Source: Strongylocentrotus purpuratus (Eukaryota > Echinodermata > Echinoidea > Camarodonta > Strongylocentrotidae). From it: a stretch of 64,000 bases of DNA. Each line of letters opens with the position of its first letter. Within the stretch, counting starts at the first letter, position 1. The stretch is from NCBI RefSeq assembly GCF_000002235.5, contig NW_022145607.1:39608029-39672028 (forward strand). Direction: 5' to 3'. The translations under genes were made by a program, and so were the position numbers. The notes below the pieces were generated by a model, which searched no databases, was not told where the DNA came from, and worked only from the letters and a program-made list of their open reading frames with translations. Of this stretch, positions 9,989-20,755 are shown one piece after another.

Positions 9989-10628
9989 CGGTATTCAATT
10001 TGATGACATCATCTGTGAACAACTCTCCATGCCTTTTGTACATCAAATTTCATGTTTTTCCTTCTTTCTTGTGATTGAGATAATTTACTCCCCCGAAAGC
10101 AAGATATAGAATGCAAAATGATATTCTACTTCACATGTTATGAAGTTGGATCAAGAACACAAATAAATACGAAGAAAACAAAAAAATTGTGAAATTTTAT
10201 GTACAAAAGGCATGGAGAGTTGTTCACAGATGATGTCATCAAATTGAATACTGCCCTCTAGTGACTAGTCATTTCAAAAAGCTCTTACTTCCTTATTCCT
10301 TGCCCGATTTTGTTCAAATTTTCACTGATTTTATTCAAATCTTTTAAACTTTACAATAAAAGAAACTTAGTATGAAGGTTTTGGTTTCCTTTAAGTTGCT
10401 TTTAATAAAAGCAGGAAAATGAGAGAAACAGGTCAGTGAAAGTTTGAGCAAAAACTGACTAGAAATAAGAAAGTTATATATTTTCAAAGTTGTCATCATT
10501 GAAACACAAATTGGCAACACTGTGACATATCTTGCAAACTCCTCTCCAATTTTATAAACTTTCGTTTTTCTTACTGATTGGTTAGGGAAAATATGATTCA
10601 TACAGGGGTTGTATAAAAACATCTTTGA

Positions 10629-11563
10629 AAAATTGTATCCCCCGGCAGTATGCCGGTGGGGTACTTTGGATTCAGCAGCGTTACGCCGCCGCCGCGTCAT
10701 ATTATTTTATTCTTGTGTGCGCTCTAACTGCATCATTCCTTGACGGATTTCTTTCAAATTTTGTATGGAGGTGTATCGTGGTATAATCTACACACATATA
10801 ACTTTTGGTGATGCTGCCCCCAGTGTTCCGTCTTCTATAGGTTAAAAGGCCATATTTTTTTGGATGGCTTGTGTGTGCTCTATAGGCCATATTTTTCAAG
10901 GGATTTTGTTCAAATTTTCAACAAAGATATATCTTGGTATAATCTACAAGCATATAGATTTTGGTGATGCTGCCCCCAGTTTTCCGTCTTGTATAGGGTC
11001 AAGAGTTCATATTTTTGTGGGTGTCTAGTTTGCGCTCTGCAGATCATATTTCATGATGGATTTCTTTCAAATTTTGTATAGAGAATTAGAAATGTATCTT
11101 TTTACCAATCGACACTTTGGGTGAAGCTGCCCTCATTGTTCCGTCTTTTATATGGTCAAAGGTCAAATATGTCTTTAATGCGCTCTAACTGCCACATTTC
11201 TTGACAGATTTCTTTCAAATGTTGTATTGAGGTGTGTCTTAGTACAATCATCTACACCTTTTTAGTGTTTGGTGATGCTGCCACCTGTGTTCCGTCTGTT
11301 ATAGGGTCATATTTTGGTGGCTGTCTTTTGTGCGCTCTAACTGCCACATTTCTTGACAGATTTCTTTCAAATTTTCTACAGAGATGCATTATACTCTAAT
11401 CTACACACATATTGTTTTGGTGATGCTGCTCCTAGTCTTGACAACAGTCTGAGCCACTAGTGGCGATCTCTACGTCATCCTGTTGTTTCAGGGAGGGGAG
11501 AGGGGATCTTTATCCCTCCTTCAAACATAAGGATGACACAAAATTGCTGCCACTGCCGGGGGA
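10629..11563. repeat. Composite repeat: ~155 bp tandem units between inverted GTATCCCCCGGCAG ends
   Basis: GTATCCCCCGGCAG at ~10636 and its reverse complement CTGCCGGGGGATAC at ~11551 enclose about five degenerate tandem units of 145-165 bp. Each unit begins near TGCGCTCTAACTG (10717, 10870, 11032, 11178, 11330) and contains GATTTCTTTCAAATTTTGTA, TTTTGGTGATGCTGCCCCC and GTTCCGTCTTCTATAGG. There is no coding frame. A minisatellite inside an inverted-repeat element is the likeliest reading. Confidence 0.6.
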
Positions 11564-11739
11564 TACATTCGCATTGCGCAGCAATACAGATTGCGATATT
11601 TCTAGTTATATTTAGGGTGAACGTATCATTGCAAATTTTCTTCAAGCCTATCTGCACTAGTTTGGCCAAGAGGGATTAGACCTCCCTGCGTGGTCACTGA
11701 CAGGTGGTTATCAGCTCTAAATTGACATAGGAAAAAGGA

Positions 11740-11830
11740 ACCAACTGTCACTGCGCATAGGGACTTTCATGGTGTTAGTGATATGCGCTATACAAATAAT
11801 GTTCATAATTATTATTATTACTGCTTAGGC
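11740..11830 (+). repeat. Possible SINE tail
   Basis: The text GATATGCGCTATACAAATAATG followed by (ATT)n resembles the 3' tail of a short interspersed element. No tRNA-like head is recognisable upstream, so this is tentative. Confidence 0.25.
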
Positions 11831-12198
11831 ATCGTTTGCTATATAGAGGGTGTGAGTAGTGCAGTGGGGCTTTAACAGAAAGTATAGATTTTTGAAATTT
11901 TTAAGTACAGGGCAAATAGCAGGGGAGCTTGAAAATAAATGCAAAATATGGCATAGTGTTGCCAATTTGTTTTGCAACTTCAAAAATTAATATCTTTCTC
12001 ATTTTTAATCAAAATTTAATTGAAACAAGAGACTAACCTTTGTCATCTCCCATTGAAAGATGTCACTTAAAATGAACCCTTGTGATTGTATTATCATTCT
12101 TTGTAGTCTTTAAAATAGTTTTGTTTAAATCTGTGAGATTCTGTTTTCTGCAATTGCCAGAATAAGAAATCACCTTTCATCTTCCCTTTACTTTGAAG

Positions 12199-12450
12199 GA
12201 GAACTATGGAGAATGGAGGAGCAAGAAGAAGGCTGCAAAAGAGATGAAGGAGAAGAAGGAGAAGGAAGAACAAAGAGCTGAAGAAGAAGCCGAAAGGAGG
12301 AGGAAAGAAGAGGCGGAAGATGCATACCTGAAGTGGAAAGAAAAGGCCAAGACGAGACCATTTCCCCTAGCTACTCAATTTGGCTTTCCTCAGGGCTCTG
12401 TCAAAGGTAAACCAATCAAAGTCACTGCCCCTTTCACAAACCCAACTTAA
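12199..12450 (+). CDS. Downstream exon of the CCDC34-like coiled-coil gene
   Basis: The acceptor TACTTTGAAG ends at 12198, and the exon opens in phase with the one at 3000-3212, giving EKAK then ENYGEWRSKKKAAKE. Residues 10-45 are a charged coiled coil (KEMKEKKEKEEQRAEEEAER, RRKEEAEDA). It is followed by YLKWKEKAKTRPFPLATQFG and FPQGSVKG. A W/Y-x-x-W-x-x-x-A segment followed by a K/R-P and an aromatic-G motif is how CCDC34 (DUF4207) proteins end their coiled coil. The frame either reads through to TAA at 12448-12450 (KPIKVTAPFTNPT) or is spliced at CAAAG/GTAAAC after 12406; both fit. CCDC34 is known as a cilium/flagellum-linked protein in vertebrates; function here is inference. Confidence 0.55.
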   Translation, partial: ENYGEWRSKKKAAKEMKEKKEKEEQRAEEEAERRRKEEAEDAYLKWKEKAKTRPFPLATQFGFPQGSVKGKPIKVTAPFTNPT

Positions 12451-12463
12451 CCCTATTTAGCCC

Positions 12464-12502
12464 GGGGGGGGGGGGGGGGGGCTTTAGAAGCCCCCCCCCC
12501 CA
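12464..12502. repeat. Poly-G / poly-C pair
   Basis: Eighteen or so Gs, GCTTTAGAAGC, then about thirteen Cs: a short hairpin-capable unit just after the stop codon. Confidence 0.8.
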
Positions 12503-12529
12503 TCGACATTTTTAGTGATAATTTTTTAA

Positions 12530-12900
12530 TGCAAGACAATCTTGCACTGAAATTTTGTGACTTTTTTCTTTCGAGTCTTGCGCATCTTTTGAAAGAAATT
12601 TTTCGAAAATCGGACCTACCATTACAAAGTCACGTGTCCTTTTGTCTTTGCATGTCAGCCCGAAAATCGCTCATTTTTGTGATTTGTGTACAAAACATAA
12701 GGAAATCTCATTTTTCAAATAAAGAGATAAAACATTGGTTATTTGGTCTTGTTTATAGTTTAGGTGTTTATTTTGGGGTCAAAATAGTTGAATTATAGTT
12801 GGAAATGAAATGAAAACAACAAAAAACAATAAAATACATAAGTTAAAAAAACAAAGAAATACATAAGAAATTATCAAAACAATAGATAGGTTTTGCATGC
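12530..12900. repeat. Dispersed repeat shared in inverse with 61290-61480 and 17430-17560
   Basis: 12555-12740 is the reverse complement of 61290-61480: TTGCGCATCTTTTGAAA, CGAAAATCGGACCTACC, CAAAGTCAC and TTTTGTGATTTGTGTACAAAA all recur. 12750-12850 (TTGTTTATAGTTTAGGTGTTT) matches the reverse of 17470-17560. No coding content. It looks like fragments of one larger element. Confidence 0.65.
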
Positions 12901-13220
12901 CTCGGGACGAAAAAATCCCAAGTATCATTCGTTCTGATTGCAGATCATTCTAAAGGTTTTCCACTTTCTAAATAAGTTGTTTGAAATCTCTAAATGAAAA
13001 ATGAAAACTCAAAGTAGTACCTGAAAGAGGATGGCTCTCGCATGGCAACAGATATTGCATGCCATTCCAGCCGCGATTTAGAGATTGCATATATGCGCTG
13101 CCGATCGTAGCGCTACCCGCACGCGCACAATTGTCAATAGAATTATGACAATGGTAGCTCGGGAACCGGACAGGGAGCTGAGAGGGCCTAGGCCTAGATG
13201 GACAAATCTAGCTCTTTCAT

Positions 13221-13272
13221 GGCTCTTTGACATTACATGTCATTACATGTCAGTAATAATGTCAAAGAGACC
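13221..13272. repeat. Short hairpin
   Basis: CTCTTTGACATTA and TAATGTCAAAGAG face each other around a loop containing CATTACATGTCA twice. This could be a small regulatory hairpin or a repeat relic; nothing decides. Confidence 0.4.
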
Positions 13273-13578
13273 ATGACTGTTTTACAATGGCAAATAATGC
13301 ATTTGAACACATTTGCCATTCAAAAATAAAAATGGATGGAATATGATACTTATAATTGAATATCAAACAGTATTATTTCATAAACCATAATCAATGCATT
13401 CAGTCATGTGCTGTTTCACAACAATGTACTGGCAGTCAGGCACACACATTGTCTTGTGACTTTTGAATCAGGCCATTTTGTCTTTAATCTGTGCTCATTC
13501 AGCTATACAGTGATGAATATCTCTGATTTGCACACAAAATGCACCAGTATTGTGGTAAGATGACATTGTGATACATTG

Positions 13579-14076
13579 AAAGGTACTATGCCACATTTGC
13601 AGGCCAAACCAAATGAAATGGTTGAATTTCAACTTCCCTTCAGTGTGTATCTATGAATATTTACGCCATCACTTAGGTAATTGCGTTACATTTTTGCAAT
13701 CACTTAAGTAATAGTGTGATTTTCAAACCCTCGTACCGAATGGTCATATGTTTTGTGCTGCGCAAAGATTCAATCAGTTTAATTTTGGCCATTACAAGAG
13801 TTGGGTTATTGAAGTAGACAAATGCTCATGTACCCCAGCTCATTTCATGTATGTTACCAAAGAAAAAAAAAGCCAGTCAGTCACTCAATAGTGTCCGACA
13901 GTGAAGTATAGCAAGTAAACAGGTTTCCTTGCATAATTTGAATATTAGGACACTGCTAATGTTTAAATATCACAGATAGAACATACATGACATGTTCATA
14001 ATTCCTGCCAAGTTGTACATAATTTGATGTGGGCTGCAAATGGGACATAATAATAATAATAATAATAGTACCTTAA
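13579..14076 (+). mobile_element. Mini-transposon with SWIM-like peptide, copy 1
   Basis: The ends AAAGGTACTATG and AGTACCTT match those of the copy at 18535-19071, and the interiors align through most of the length. The right end is interrupted by an (AAT)n expansion at 14049-14067. The peptide fragment PNGHMFCAAQRFNQFNFGHY then KSWVIEVDKCSCT is conserved with copy 2 but sits in a shattered frame. Confidence 0.7.
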
Positions 14077-14830
14077 AGAGTTTTAAAATTATGAATGGTT
14101 CTTTAGGGGGGTACCGGTAGTACATTTTTGTGCTCTATTAACATGTATGTGTAAATGTAGTGTTACTACCTTCAAACAGATTGGCTCATTAAAATCATTT
14201 TTCCCTTAGGCAAATTTCAATTTAAAAAAGAAAGAAAATGCAAAACAAATACATAACTGATATATTTTCACTGTTTTTTATCCTTTTTGTGAGGGGGGGG
14301 GGGGGGGGGAATGGGCTAATTTTAGTATAGACTGCATCAAATCACCTAAAAATAAGAAAGGATTTACACCCTATGAAAAACAACCTCTTCAAAATACACT
14401 ATTATAATATAAAACTCTTACACATTCATTTGTGTACATTCGGTTTAGGATCACATTCACCAACTTCTTTTGTATATCCCTCTCACAAAGTAAAAGGCCG
14501 TCAAATGCGGTGCTTTGGCGAGTATCTCCAATGACAGTAAACAGGATAGTGTTGAGTTTCTTACCCTGTCAGAGTGGTTGGTCCAAGGCCACTTGATTTC
14601 ATGCATGATATGCAGGGTTTGTGACTGGGTGCTTTTAAAAGTTATGTGCAGGGCTCTGATCAAGGGCACCTAAGTGTTACATATGAGGTGAATTTTAAAA
14701 GTCAATTATATACTGTGGCAACATTATTTTTGTAATCTGCAAACATTATGCAACATATAGCTAAAAAATCAGACCTTAACAAATCGCCGTTAAGTTGCAA
14801 TCAGTAGCTAAATATCACATCATCAAAAAT
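14077..14830. other. AT-rich non-coding stretch with a poly-G tract
   Basis: A poly-G run occupies about 14284-14302. No exon, RNA gene or recognisable element end is seen in the rest. Confidence 0.5.
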
Positions 14831-14835
14831 GTTAC

Positions 14836-15951
14836 GTACATAACTCGGTGTCCACTTCATGCTGATATTTCCCTTATAATTTTAATTTTTCTGACAAAGT
14901 ACATTGGATGTTAAAACATACTGTAAACAAAACTTAAAACCATTGCCATATCAATTTTTTTCAATTTAGTTATTAGAATATGGCCAAAACAAATGTGGAC
15001 ACCGAGTTATGTACAATACATCTTATTCTCTACATGCTTTCTCTTTGCCTTATTGTCAGATATGGTTTTGCATTAGTCTAATAATGACTTCAATTGAATG
15101 AATGATGTGTTTCCTGAATGAAACATAATTTGCAATGTGTAAATAGTTTGTAAACTACTGAAATGTAAGATTTCTGTACTTACATGTAATCGTACATAAC
15201 TGTGGACACCAAAAGTAAGTAGTTCTACATTCAAATAATATTTAACTTCTTGTTCCTTAAATTCAATAAATGTTTGTTTAAATGAAAATACAGAAGGGTG
15301 CAATTCATGCTGTATGGAATAAATAAATTTATTTATGATAATTATTTCAAATTTTTGATTGATAGTAACGTACATAACTCGGTGTCTTTTCATAATGGTG
15401 TCTTAGTTATGTACATGACATGAAAAAGTTCAAACTGCAATATTTTGTAATATTCTTCTCACCAAATCAGATGTGTGTACATGTCTTATACATTTTTTAC
15501 TACCTTACCATGACAAATAACTAAATATAGGTGGTCTTATTGGAAAAACAAAACATGGAATACGTACATAACTGTCACGTACATAACTCGGTGTCCACAT
15601 TCATTGTTGATTAAATAACACATACAATCTAAAATGCGGAATCCAATGTTATCAGTGCTCTTCATTCACCTATATACACCATTACATTGTCATTTTGAAA
15701 GTATACAATATGTTTTTGTATAGATTCTGGTGCACTGGTTTGTACATAACTGCAGGACACCAAACATTTTCCATTTACAGACATCTAAATATTTTTAAAA
15801 CCATGACCCAGAATGAGATGATCTGATTGGAAATCAAAGATAAAGTGAAACTTAACATTATAACATTGCAAGCTTGTAAATAAATCAATTATTTATACAC
15901 CATTCTTCAGTTAGTAAGGTTTGAAATTTGCAGGACACCAAAGTTATGTAC
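14836..15951. repeat. Cluster of nine paired half-site motifs (GTACATAACT with GGTGTCC)
   Basis: The 20-mer GTACATAACTCGGTGTCCAC occurs at 14836-14855 and 15579-15598, and reversed at 14995-15014. Rearranged versions occur at 15192-15210, 15370-15386, 15397-15414, 15564-15574 (first half only), 15742-15761 and 15931-15951. In these, GTACATAACT stays next to GGTGTC(C) or its reverse GGACACC. The AT-rich text between sites is not repeated. No coding frame is credible. Confidence 0.85.
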
Positions 15952-16356
15952 ATATCACAAAACTTGTATCACATGTAAATAGAATAAGAAAGTAAAATAA
16001 TAGGAATTAACTCAACAGAAATGTTAATTATTACATAGATTCTACATCAAGATAAAAAAAAATCATAAGTTTTGCATCCCATTAGTAAAAAATCTGGTAA
16101 CCAATTAGTGCATGTTTTGAATGTAACATTAAAAGTGCTGAAAATGGCCTTTTTACATCATAAAATTGCTCTAAAATCTTTAATTTGAACTCAATGAAGC
16201 TGAAACCTTGTTTGGAGCTTCCCCCAATGGTACTTTCTAATATAAAAATGCTAATTTGTGTCTGGGTCTCATGGTTTTGGATAATTAAACAATTTCCCAG
16301 TGTTCAATCTAAGGGTACCCTTGATCTGAGCCATGCACTTATACATTTTGTAGAGA

Positions 16357-16520
16357 TGTTGTGGTCTAGTGGATAAGTCTCCAGACTGTGCACCACAAGG
16401 TACAGGGTTCAAATCCCTGCCGAAGCTCTAAGCTTCTGTAGCAAGACATTTATCTACATTTGCCACACTCCACCAAGGTGTACCTGGCCAGATTTATTCC
16501 TTGAATGCACCGATAGAGCT
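16357..16520 (+). mobile_element. tRNA-derived SINE
   Basis: A tRNA-like head carries an A box (TGGTCTAGTGG, 16363-16373) and a B box (GGTTCAAATCC, 16406-16416). The body CATTTATCTACATTTGCCAC then ACTCCACCAAGGTGTACCTGG resembles the one at 63330-63375. The head cannot form a proper acceptor stem, so it is not a working tRNA gene. Transcription would be by RNA polymerase III. Confidence 0.8.
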
Positions 16521-17002
16521 GCCAACCATTATGTTTTTCCCATTTTTTTTTTTTTCTTTTCTCGAAAACTATGTTAGTACGTTTGTTTCTCTGTGTGTTG
16601 CATATACAAAACATTAATATGGTAAAAGATTAGTTTAATATCATCTTTTTTAACATGTGTACACTGAATGTTTGCAAGAAATGTTTGCTTTAAAATGAGT
16701 TTTAGAACGTTCAGAACCTGATTTGAATGAACAGCATTTTGACATAGAAAAATAAAAAATGGCAAAAAAAACAGTGCAATGTTTGTACCGAGCTTGCAAT
16801 GGGCAAACACCGTATAAGTCGCCATTTTGGTTGAGTTGCCAAGCAAAACGGCGTTACGTGCGTGTGTGTTCCATTCAAGTGCGAGTTTTTGGACAATTTA
16901 TACATGAAAATATTAGTATTTTCTTGTGCTGAATGCTTTAAATAATTTTTAAATTAATATTAATGATGTTACAGTTGGGAAATACTTCCTGAAAATATCA
17001 AA

Positions 17003-17170
17003 GTTAAAGGGCAATCCAACCCTAAATAGTTGATTTGTAGGAAAGCAGAAATATAATAAAAACAGAATGTCAAAAGTTTGAAATGAATCAGACCAATAGT
17101 AAGGAAGTTATACATGTATGAAATACATGTATGACATCACTATTAAAGTCTATACGAATCTCAAATTGGT
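17003..17170. mobile_element. MITE left end, TTAAAGGGCAATCC type
   Basis: AGTTAAAGGGCAATCCAACCC opens a segment with AAGTTTGAAATGAATCAGAC and AATCTCAAATTGGTATTTCGG. A diverged relative lies at 51836-52020 (GGGAAACCCAACCC, GAATCTCAAATTAGCATATTGG). The right end is not found. Confidence 0.5.
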
Positions 17171-17399
17171 ATTTCGGTCAGTGGATTGTGACCTACATGT
17201 AGGACTTGGATAACTCTCCCATTTGCTGTGTACAAAAATATCATTTCTGTTTTTCTTGTAAGTACCTTCTCCCTTGGGGCACTACTCAAAATATAGTTTA
17301 GATATTTATTTATATATTTATTTATTTCTAATCTTTTGTCAGGGTAGCCCATTCACCAATAAGTAGTGGTCTTCCGTGGGGCCCTGAACGAACAAGAAC

Positions 17400-17950
17400 A
17401 TATTTACATCACAAAAGCATAACGTTTATACAGGTTATTCCTTATGTATTTCCTTTTTCATTTTTATTTGTGTTTTATTGTTTTAGTTGTTTTATTTTAA
17501 TTCTAACTTAAATTCAACTATTTTTAAACCCGAAATAAACACCTAAGCTATAAACAAGAACAAATCGTCGGCGATTTTACGAACCGTCATAAACCTCTTT
17601 TAAAGGCATAACTAAACTGTGGAGAAAATCGCTTCAAAAGTTAGGGCATATTGCCGACGCTCGTTACTTAGAAGTTTATAGAAACCTTCCGTTTTGTTTG
17701 ATATCAATTTAAAGCGTAACTTCTCTAGTTTTGTAATATTGCACCATTTTTTGCATGAATTCAATTTAATATTATGATAATTGTAGAAAAACATATCACG
17801 GCATTTCAGCAACTGCTGATTTTCTCGCAATAAGCATTTAGGTCACTTCGTAAAATCATAAATTGAATGCGCGTGATTTGACGGTGTTGCAACTTAGGTT
17901 TAGGACGCTTCGTAAAGTCACTTAGTTTATGGTAATTAAGTTTATGGTAA
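17400..17950. repeat. Dispersed repeat related to 61080-61600
   Basis: ACATCACAAAAGCATAACGT (17410) recurs at 61561 in the same direction. GATTTTACGAACCGTCATAA (17572) recurs reversed at 61261-61285. GGTCACTTCGTAAAAT (17842) recurs directly at 61086. The order differs between loci, so the element has been rearranged. No coding frame. Confidence 0.6.
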
Positions 17951-18534
17951 TTAATGCACGAATAAATATACTATACTCCTAATAATAATGAGTATAAGTA
18001 TAATTACCCCCCAAAAAATGCTCGAGAGAGTATTTTATGAAATAATAGGCCTCTCCTGGTAATTTTCACATGCGAATAAATGCATATTTAAAGCAATCTT
18101 TATATGACATTTCCCGAAAAACTAGACTTCATATTTTCTATTTTGTTTTTCCTACCCCTTACTTTTTGTCTATCTTTAAATTATTTTATCTATATTTTCT
18201 ACATATTTAATCTTAAATATTTCCGTTTGGTTAAAACTTGATTCATCACTTAAAGAAATACTCGTCATATCTATTTAATTGTTGAAAATTCCAAAGAATA
18301 TATGCTGCAGCTCCAACTGTCAAACTCTATGTATATGACAAATGACAAGATTTGGGGAAAGTTCATATAACTTCACACAATATTCGGCTGATTGAAACGC
18401 ACGATTCATAATTGTTTTGTTTTTTAAAGATCGTCATTTATTTACATATTTGAACATATATATTTCTAAACGCTACACTCTCACAAGTCATCCTCGACAG
18501 CCCTCTCATGATAGTGTTCCAATGACATCATGCC
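17951..18534. other. AT-rich non-coding stretch
   Basis: I see no gene, repeat end or RNA here. Confidence 0.5.
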
Positions 18535-19071
18535 TTAAAGGTACTATGTCCCATTTGCAGGCCAACAAATGAAAAAGTTAATTCCAACTGCTTTTGAAAG
18601 ATAATACTAATTTAGAACTTCCCTAAAAAAGGTGGGGCTTGAAAATGTCTTCAAGTGAGAAAATAACGACTTTTAGTTATCAAATCGACTTTAGGGCTAT
18701 AGAGCCCAAAAGTAATAGTCTTGATTTTCAAACAATTGTACCGAATGGTCATACGTTTTATGCTGCGCAAAGATTCAATCAGTTTAATCTTGGCCATCAC
18801 AAGAAGTGGGTTATTGATGTAGACAAATGCTCATGTACCCTTTACAACTCTTTTCATGTATGTTATTACCAAAGAAGAAAAAAGCCAGTCAGTCACTCAA
18901 TAGTGTCTGACAGTGAAGTCTAGCAAGTAAACGGGTTTCCTTGCATAATTTGAATATGAGGACACTGCTAACGTTTAAATTTCACAGATAGGACATACAT
19001 GACATATTCATAATTCAAGCAAAGTTCTACAGCATTTGAGGTTGGCTGCAAAAGGGACATAGTACCTTTAA
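18535..19071 (+). mobile_element. Mini-transposon with SWIM-like peptide, copy 2
   Basis: Terminal inverted repeats TTAAAGGTACTATGTCCC at the left and GGGACATAGTACCTTTAA at the right bound a 537 bp element. TTAA lies at both ends. It carries an intact short frame (18645-18923). With copy 1 at 13579 it shows a family in which the coding fragment is part of the mobile unit. Confidence 0.85.
18645..18923 (+). CDS. 93-residue protein with SWIM-like zinc motif
   Basis: ATG starts MSSSEKITTFSYQIDFRAIE; the frame ends in TAG. Near residue 60, HHKKWVIDVDKCSCTLYNSF is followed by HVCYY. W-V-x-D...C-x-C...C is how a SWIM zinc finger begins; the usual final C-x-H is not clean here. SWIM fingers sit near the C-terminus of MULE (Mutator-like) transposases and ZSWIM proteins. 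The preceding FYAAQRFNQFNLG would fit the strand before the finger. Copy 1 preserves W-V-I-E-V-D-K-C-S-C-T despite DNA divergence, so the ancestor was coding. Whether this stub is translated is unknown. Confidence 0.35.
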   Translation: MSSSEKITTFSYQIDFRAIEPKSNSLDFQTIVPNGHTFYAAQRFNQFNLGHHKKWVIDVDKCSCTLYNSFHVCYYQRRKKPVSHSIVSDSEV

Positions 19072-19949
19072 TGGTCAATTTCTGTTCTTTCGTTATTCTT
19101 CCCCCCCCCCCCCCTCATACCCCCAAAATCTGACTCAAACCATGACACTCATTGCACTCTCATTTCATTTCATTTCATTTACTCTCACACCTCTCCCAGC
19201 ATACCTTTGCTCATTAACTTCAAAGTGAAAAAAACATAAATTTCAGTTTTGATAAAATGCTTAATTTATTTACAGTTCTGAATTCACAAGTTAAAGTATA
19301 ATTTTTTTGCAGTTTCAATATATATATTAATTCACTTAACGGCCTTGTACTATGCAATTTATCCATGAATACTGAAAAAAGATTGAACATTCAGTGAGTC
19401 ATACTAGGAGCAACGCCAGGGTATTTTGTTAGGGAGGGAAAAACAGTCACTTTTTTATATGAGAATGGAAGAAAGGAAAAAGAAAAAGAGACTAGGTTAC
19501 CCCTAGCTCTGCCGGGAGGTGAGGAATATTCTTTTCAAATCTCAGATACAAGGTATATCAAGGAGACCTCTGCCCTGCTTACCCCCTGTGTTGCTGTTTC
19601 TGTATCATACAACTTTCTTTCTATCTTTTTTTAAGAAAGCACTGTCAAATTTAATTTCCCTTATATTCTCAATTTACATCAAGTATCACTGATAAATGCA
19701 CGGGCCTTCATTCAATGTCATTTAGAGAACATATATTTTCTTTGATTTCAAGATATAAGCCAACATCTAATTTTGTAGATATACAATTATTGATAATAAT
19801 CCAGAATAATAAATACAGCATTTATTTGGAAAATGAAGTTGTGATTCAGAGACGCACTGCAGAAAGTCATACCTCATACAACTTTTAGAAAAATAATTAA
19901 AAATCTTCTTACATCCCAGTCATATAAAACATGTATACAACCAATAGTG
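19072..19949. other. Non-coding stretch
   Basis: A poly-C run (about 19100-19116) and a short (ATTTC)n run near 19164-19180 are the only features seen. Confidence 0.5.
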
Positions 19950-20035
19950 TACTAGTACAGCGGATAAGCTCCCCATATAACGAGAATTGTGCACTTTTTG
20001 ATAAAAGCATGAAACTTCTAGCATAGTTAGTTTAG

Positions 20036-20755
20036 ACCATAAGATTCATTTCCAGATGTGGAGGGAAGTCAGATTTGACCTCTGATGACCCTGAGAGGTC
20101 AAATTCAAAATGGCCGCCAGTCCGCATGGTCTAATGTACAAACGCACTTAACTTTTGAACCAAAATAGTCCAGAAAAACATTTAAGGTGTCGTTTCCAAC
20201 TAAATTGAGGATGCCAATGCATTTGGTAATACTTTTGAGATCGCCAGATTTCGGGGTTTGGCATTTAGGTCAAGGTTAAGGTCAAAATTGACTAAAAATA
20301 GCAAGTTTTCAATGTTTACAACGAAACAAATCCCATTTATTTGTCATTTGTTCGCTCCTATGTTCTCAAATTTCTTTAAGAGTGGTTCCCCTGCAGACCA
20401 TGAGATTCATTTTCAGATGTAGAGCGAAATCAGATTTGACCTCTGATGACCCTGAGAGGTCAAATAAAAAATGGCTGCCAGTCCGCCGCATAGTCTAATA
20501 ATTGTCCAAACACGCTTAACTCTTGAACTAAATAGTCCAGAAAAACGTTTAAGGTGTCATTTCCAACTAAGTTGGGGATGCCAATTCATTTGGTAATACT
20601 TTTGGGTACGCCAGAACTCTGGGCTTTGCATGAAGTCAAGGTCAAGGTCAAAATTGACTAAAAAAAGCAAGTTTTGAATGTTTACAAAAAGTTTGCCCAT
20701 TTATTTGTCCCCCTATGTTCTCACATTTCTTTAGGAGTGGTTCCCCTGCATAGTC
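20036..20755. repeat. Left-arm tandem pair of ~360 bp units
   Basis: Units start at GACCATAAGATTCATT (20036) and GACCATGAGATTCATT (20396). Both carry GACCTCTGATGACCCTGAGA, AATGGC(C/T)GCCAGTCCGC, GTCCAGAAAAACRTTTAAGG and CAAAATTGACTAAAAA. Reversed copies lie at 23090-23430, 24673-25015 and 25016-25390. Confidence 0.9.

Larger units (their letters stand above)
3244..10394. mobile_element. Inner MITE (TTAAAGGAAACC), split by a LINE and a second transposon
   Basis: The left arm (3244-3356) and right arm (10281-10394) are ~113 bp reverse complements, starting TTAAAGGAAACC and ending GGTTTCCTTTAA. Removing the LINE (3357-9222) lets the left arm continue at 9223 with CTTTTTTAAATGACTAGTC. Removing 9257-9988 lets it run on into the block at 9995-10050. 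Both segments mirror the right arm at 10200-10280. The undisturbed element would be about 550-600 bp and purely inverted-repeat, with no gene. TTAA at both ends suggests a TTAA target site. Confidence 0.8.
3220..12065. mobile_element. Outer MITE of a nested stack (TTAAAGGGGAAGTCC type)
   Basis: The left end TTAAAGGGGAAGTCCACCCT starts at 3220, just inside the intron. After the inner MITE (3244-10394) the sequence resumes with GCAGGAAAATGAGAGAAACAG-type text, GTCAGTGAAAGTTTGAGC and AAGAAAGTTATATATTTTCAA. An inverted counterpart (TTCAAAAATTAATATCTTTC, TTTCTCATTTTTAATC) appears at about 11975-12010. The right boundary near 12065 is approximate, and part of 10629-11860 may be another insertion. 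Confidence 0.4.

Noticed and set aside
16357-16430. Functional tRNA gene
   Set aside because: A and B boxes are present, but the acceptor stem cannot pair and a SINE body follows.
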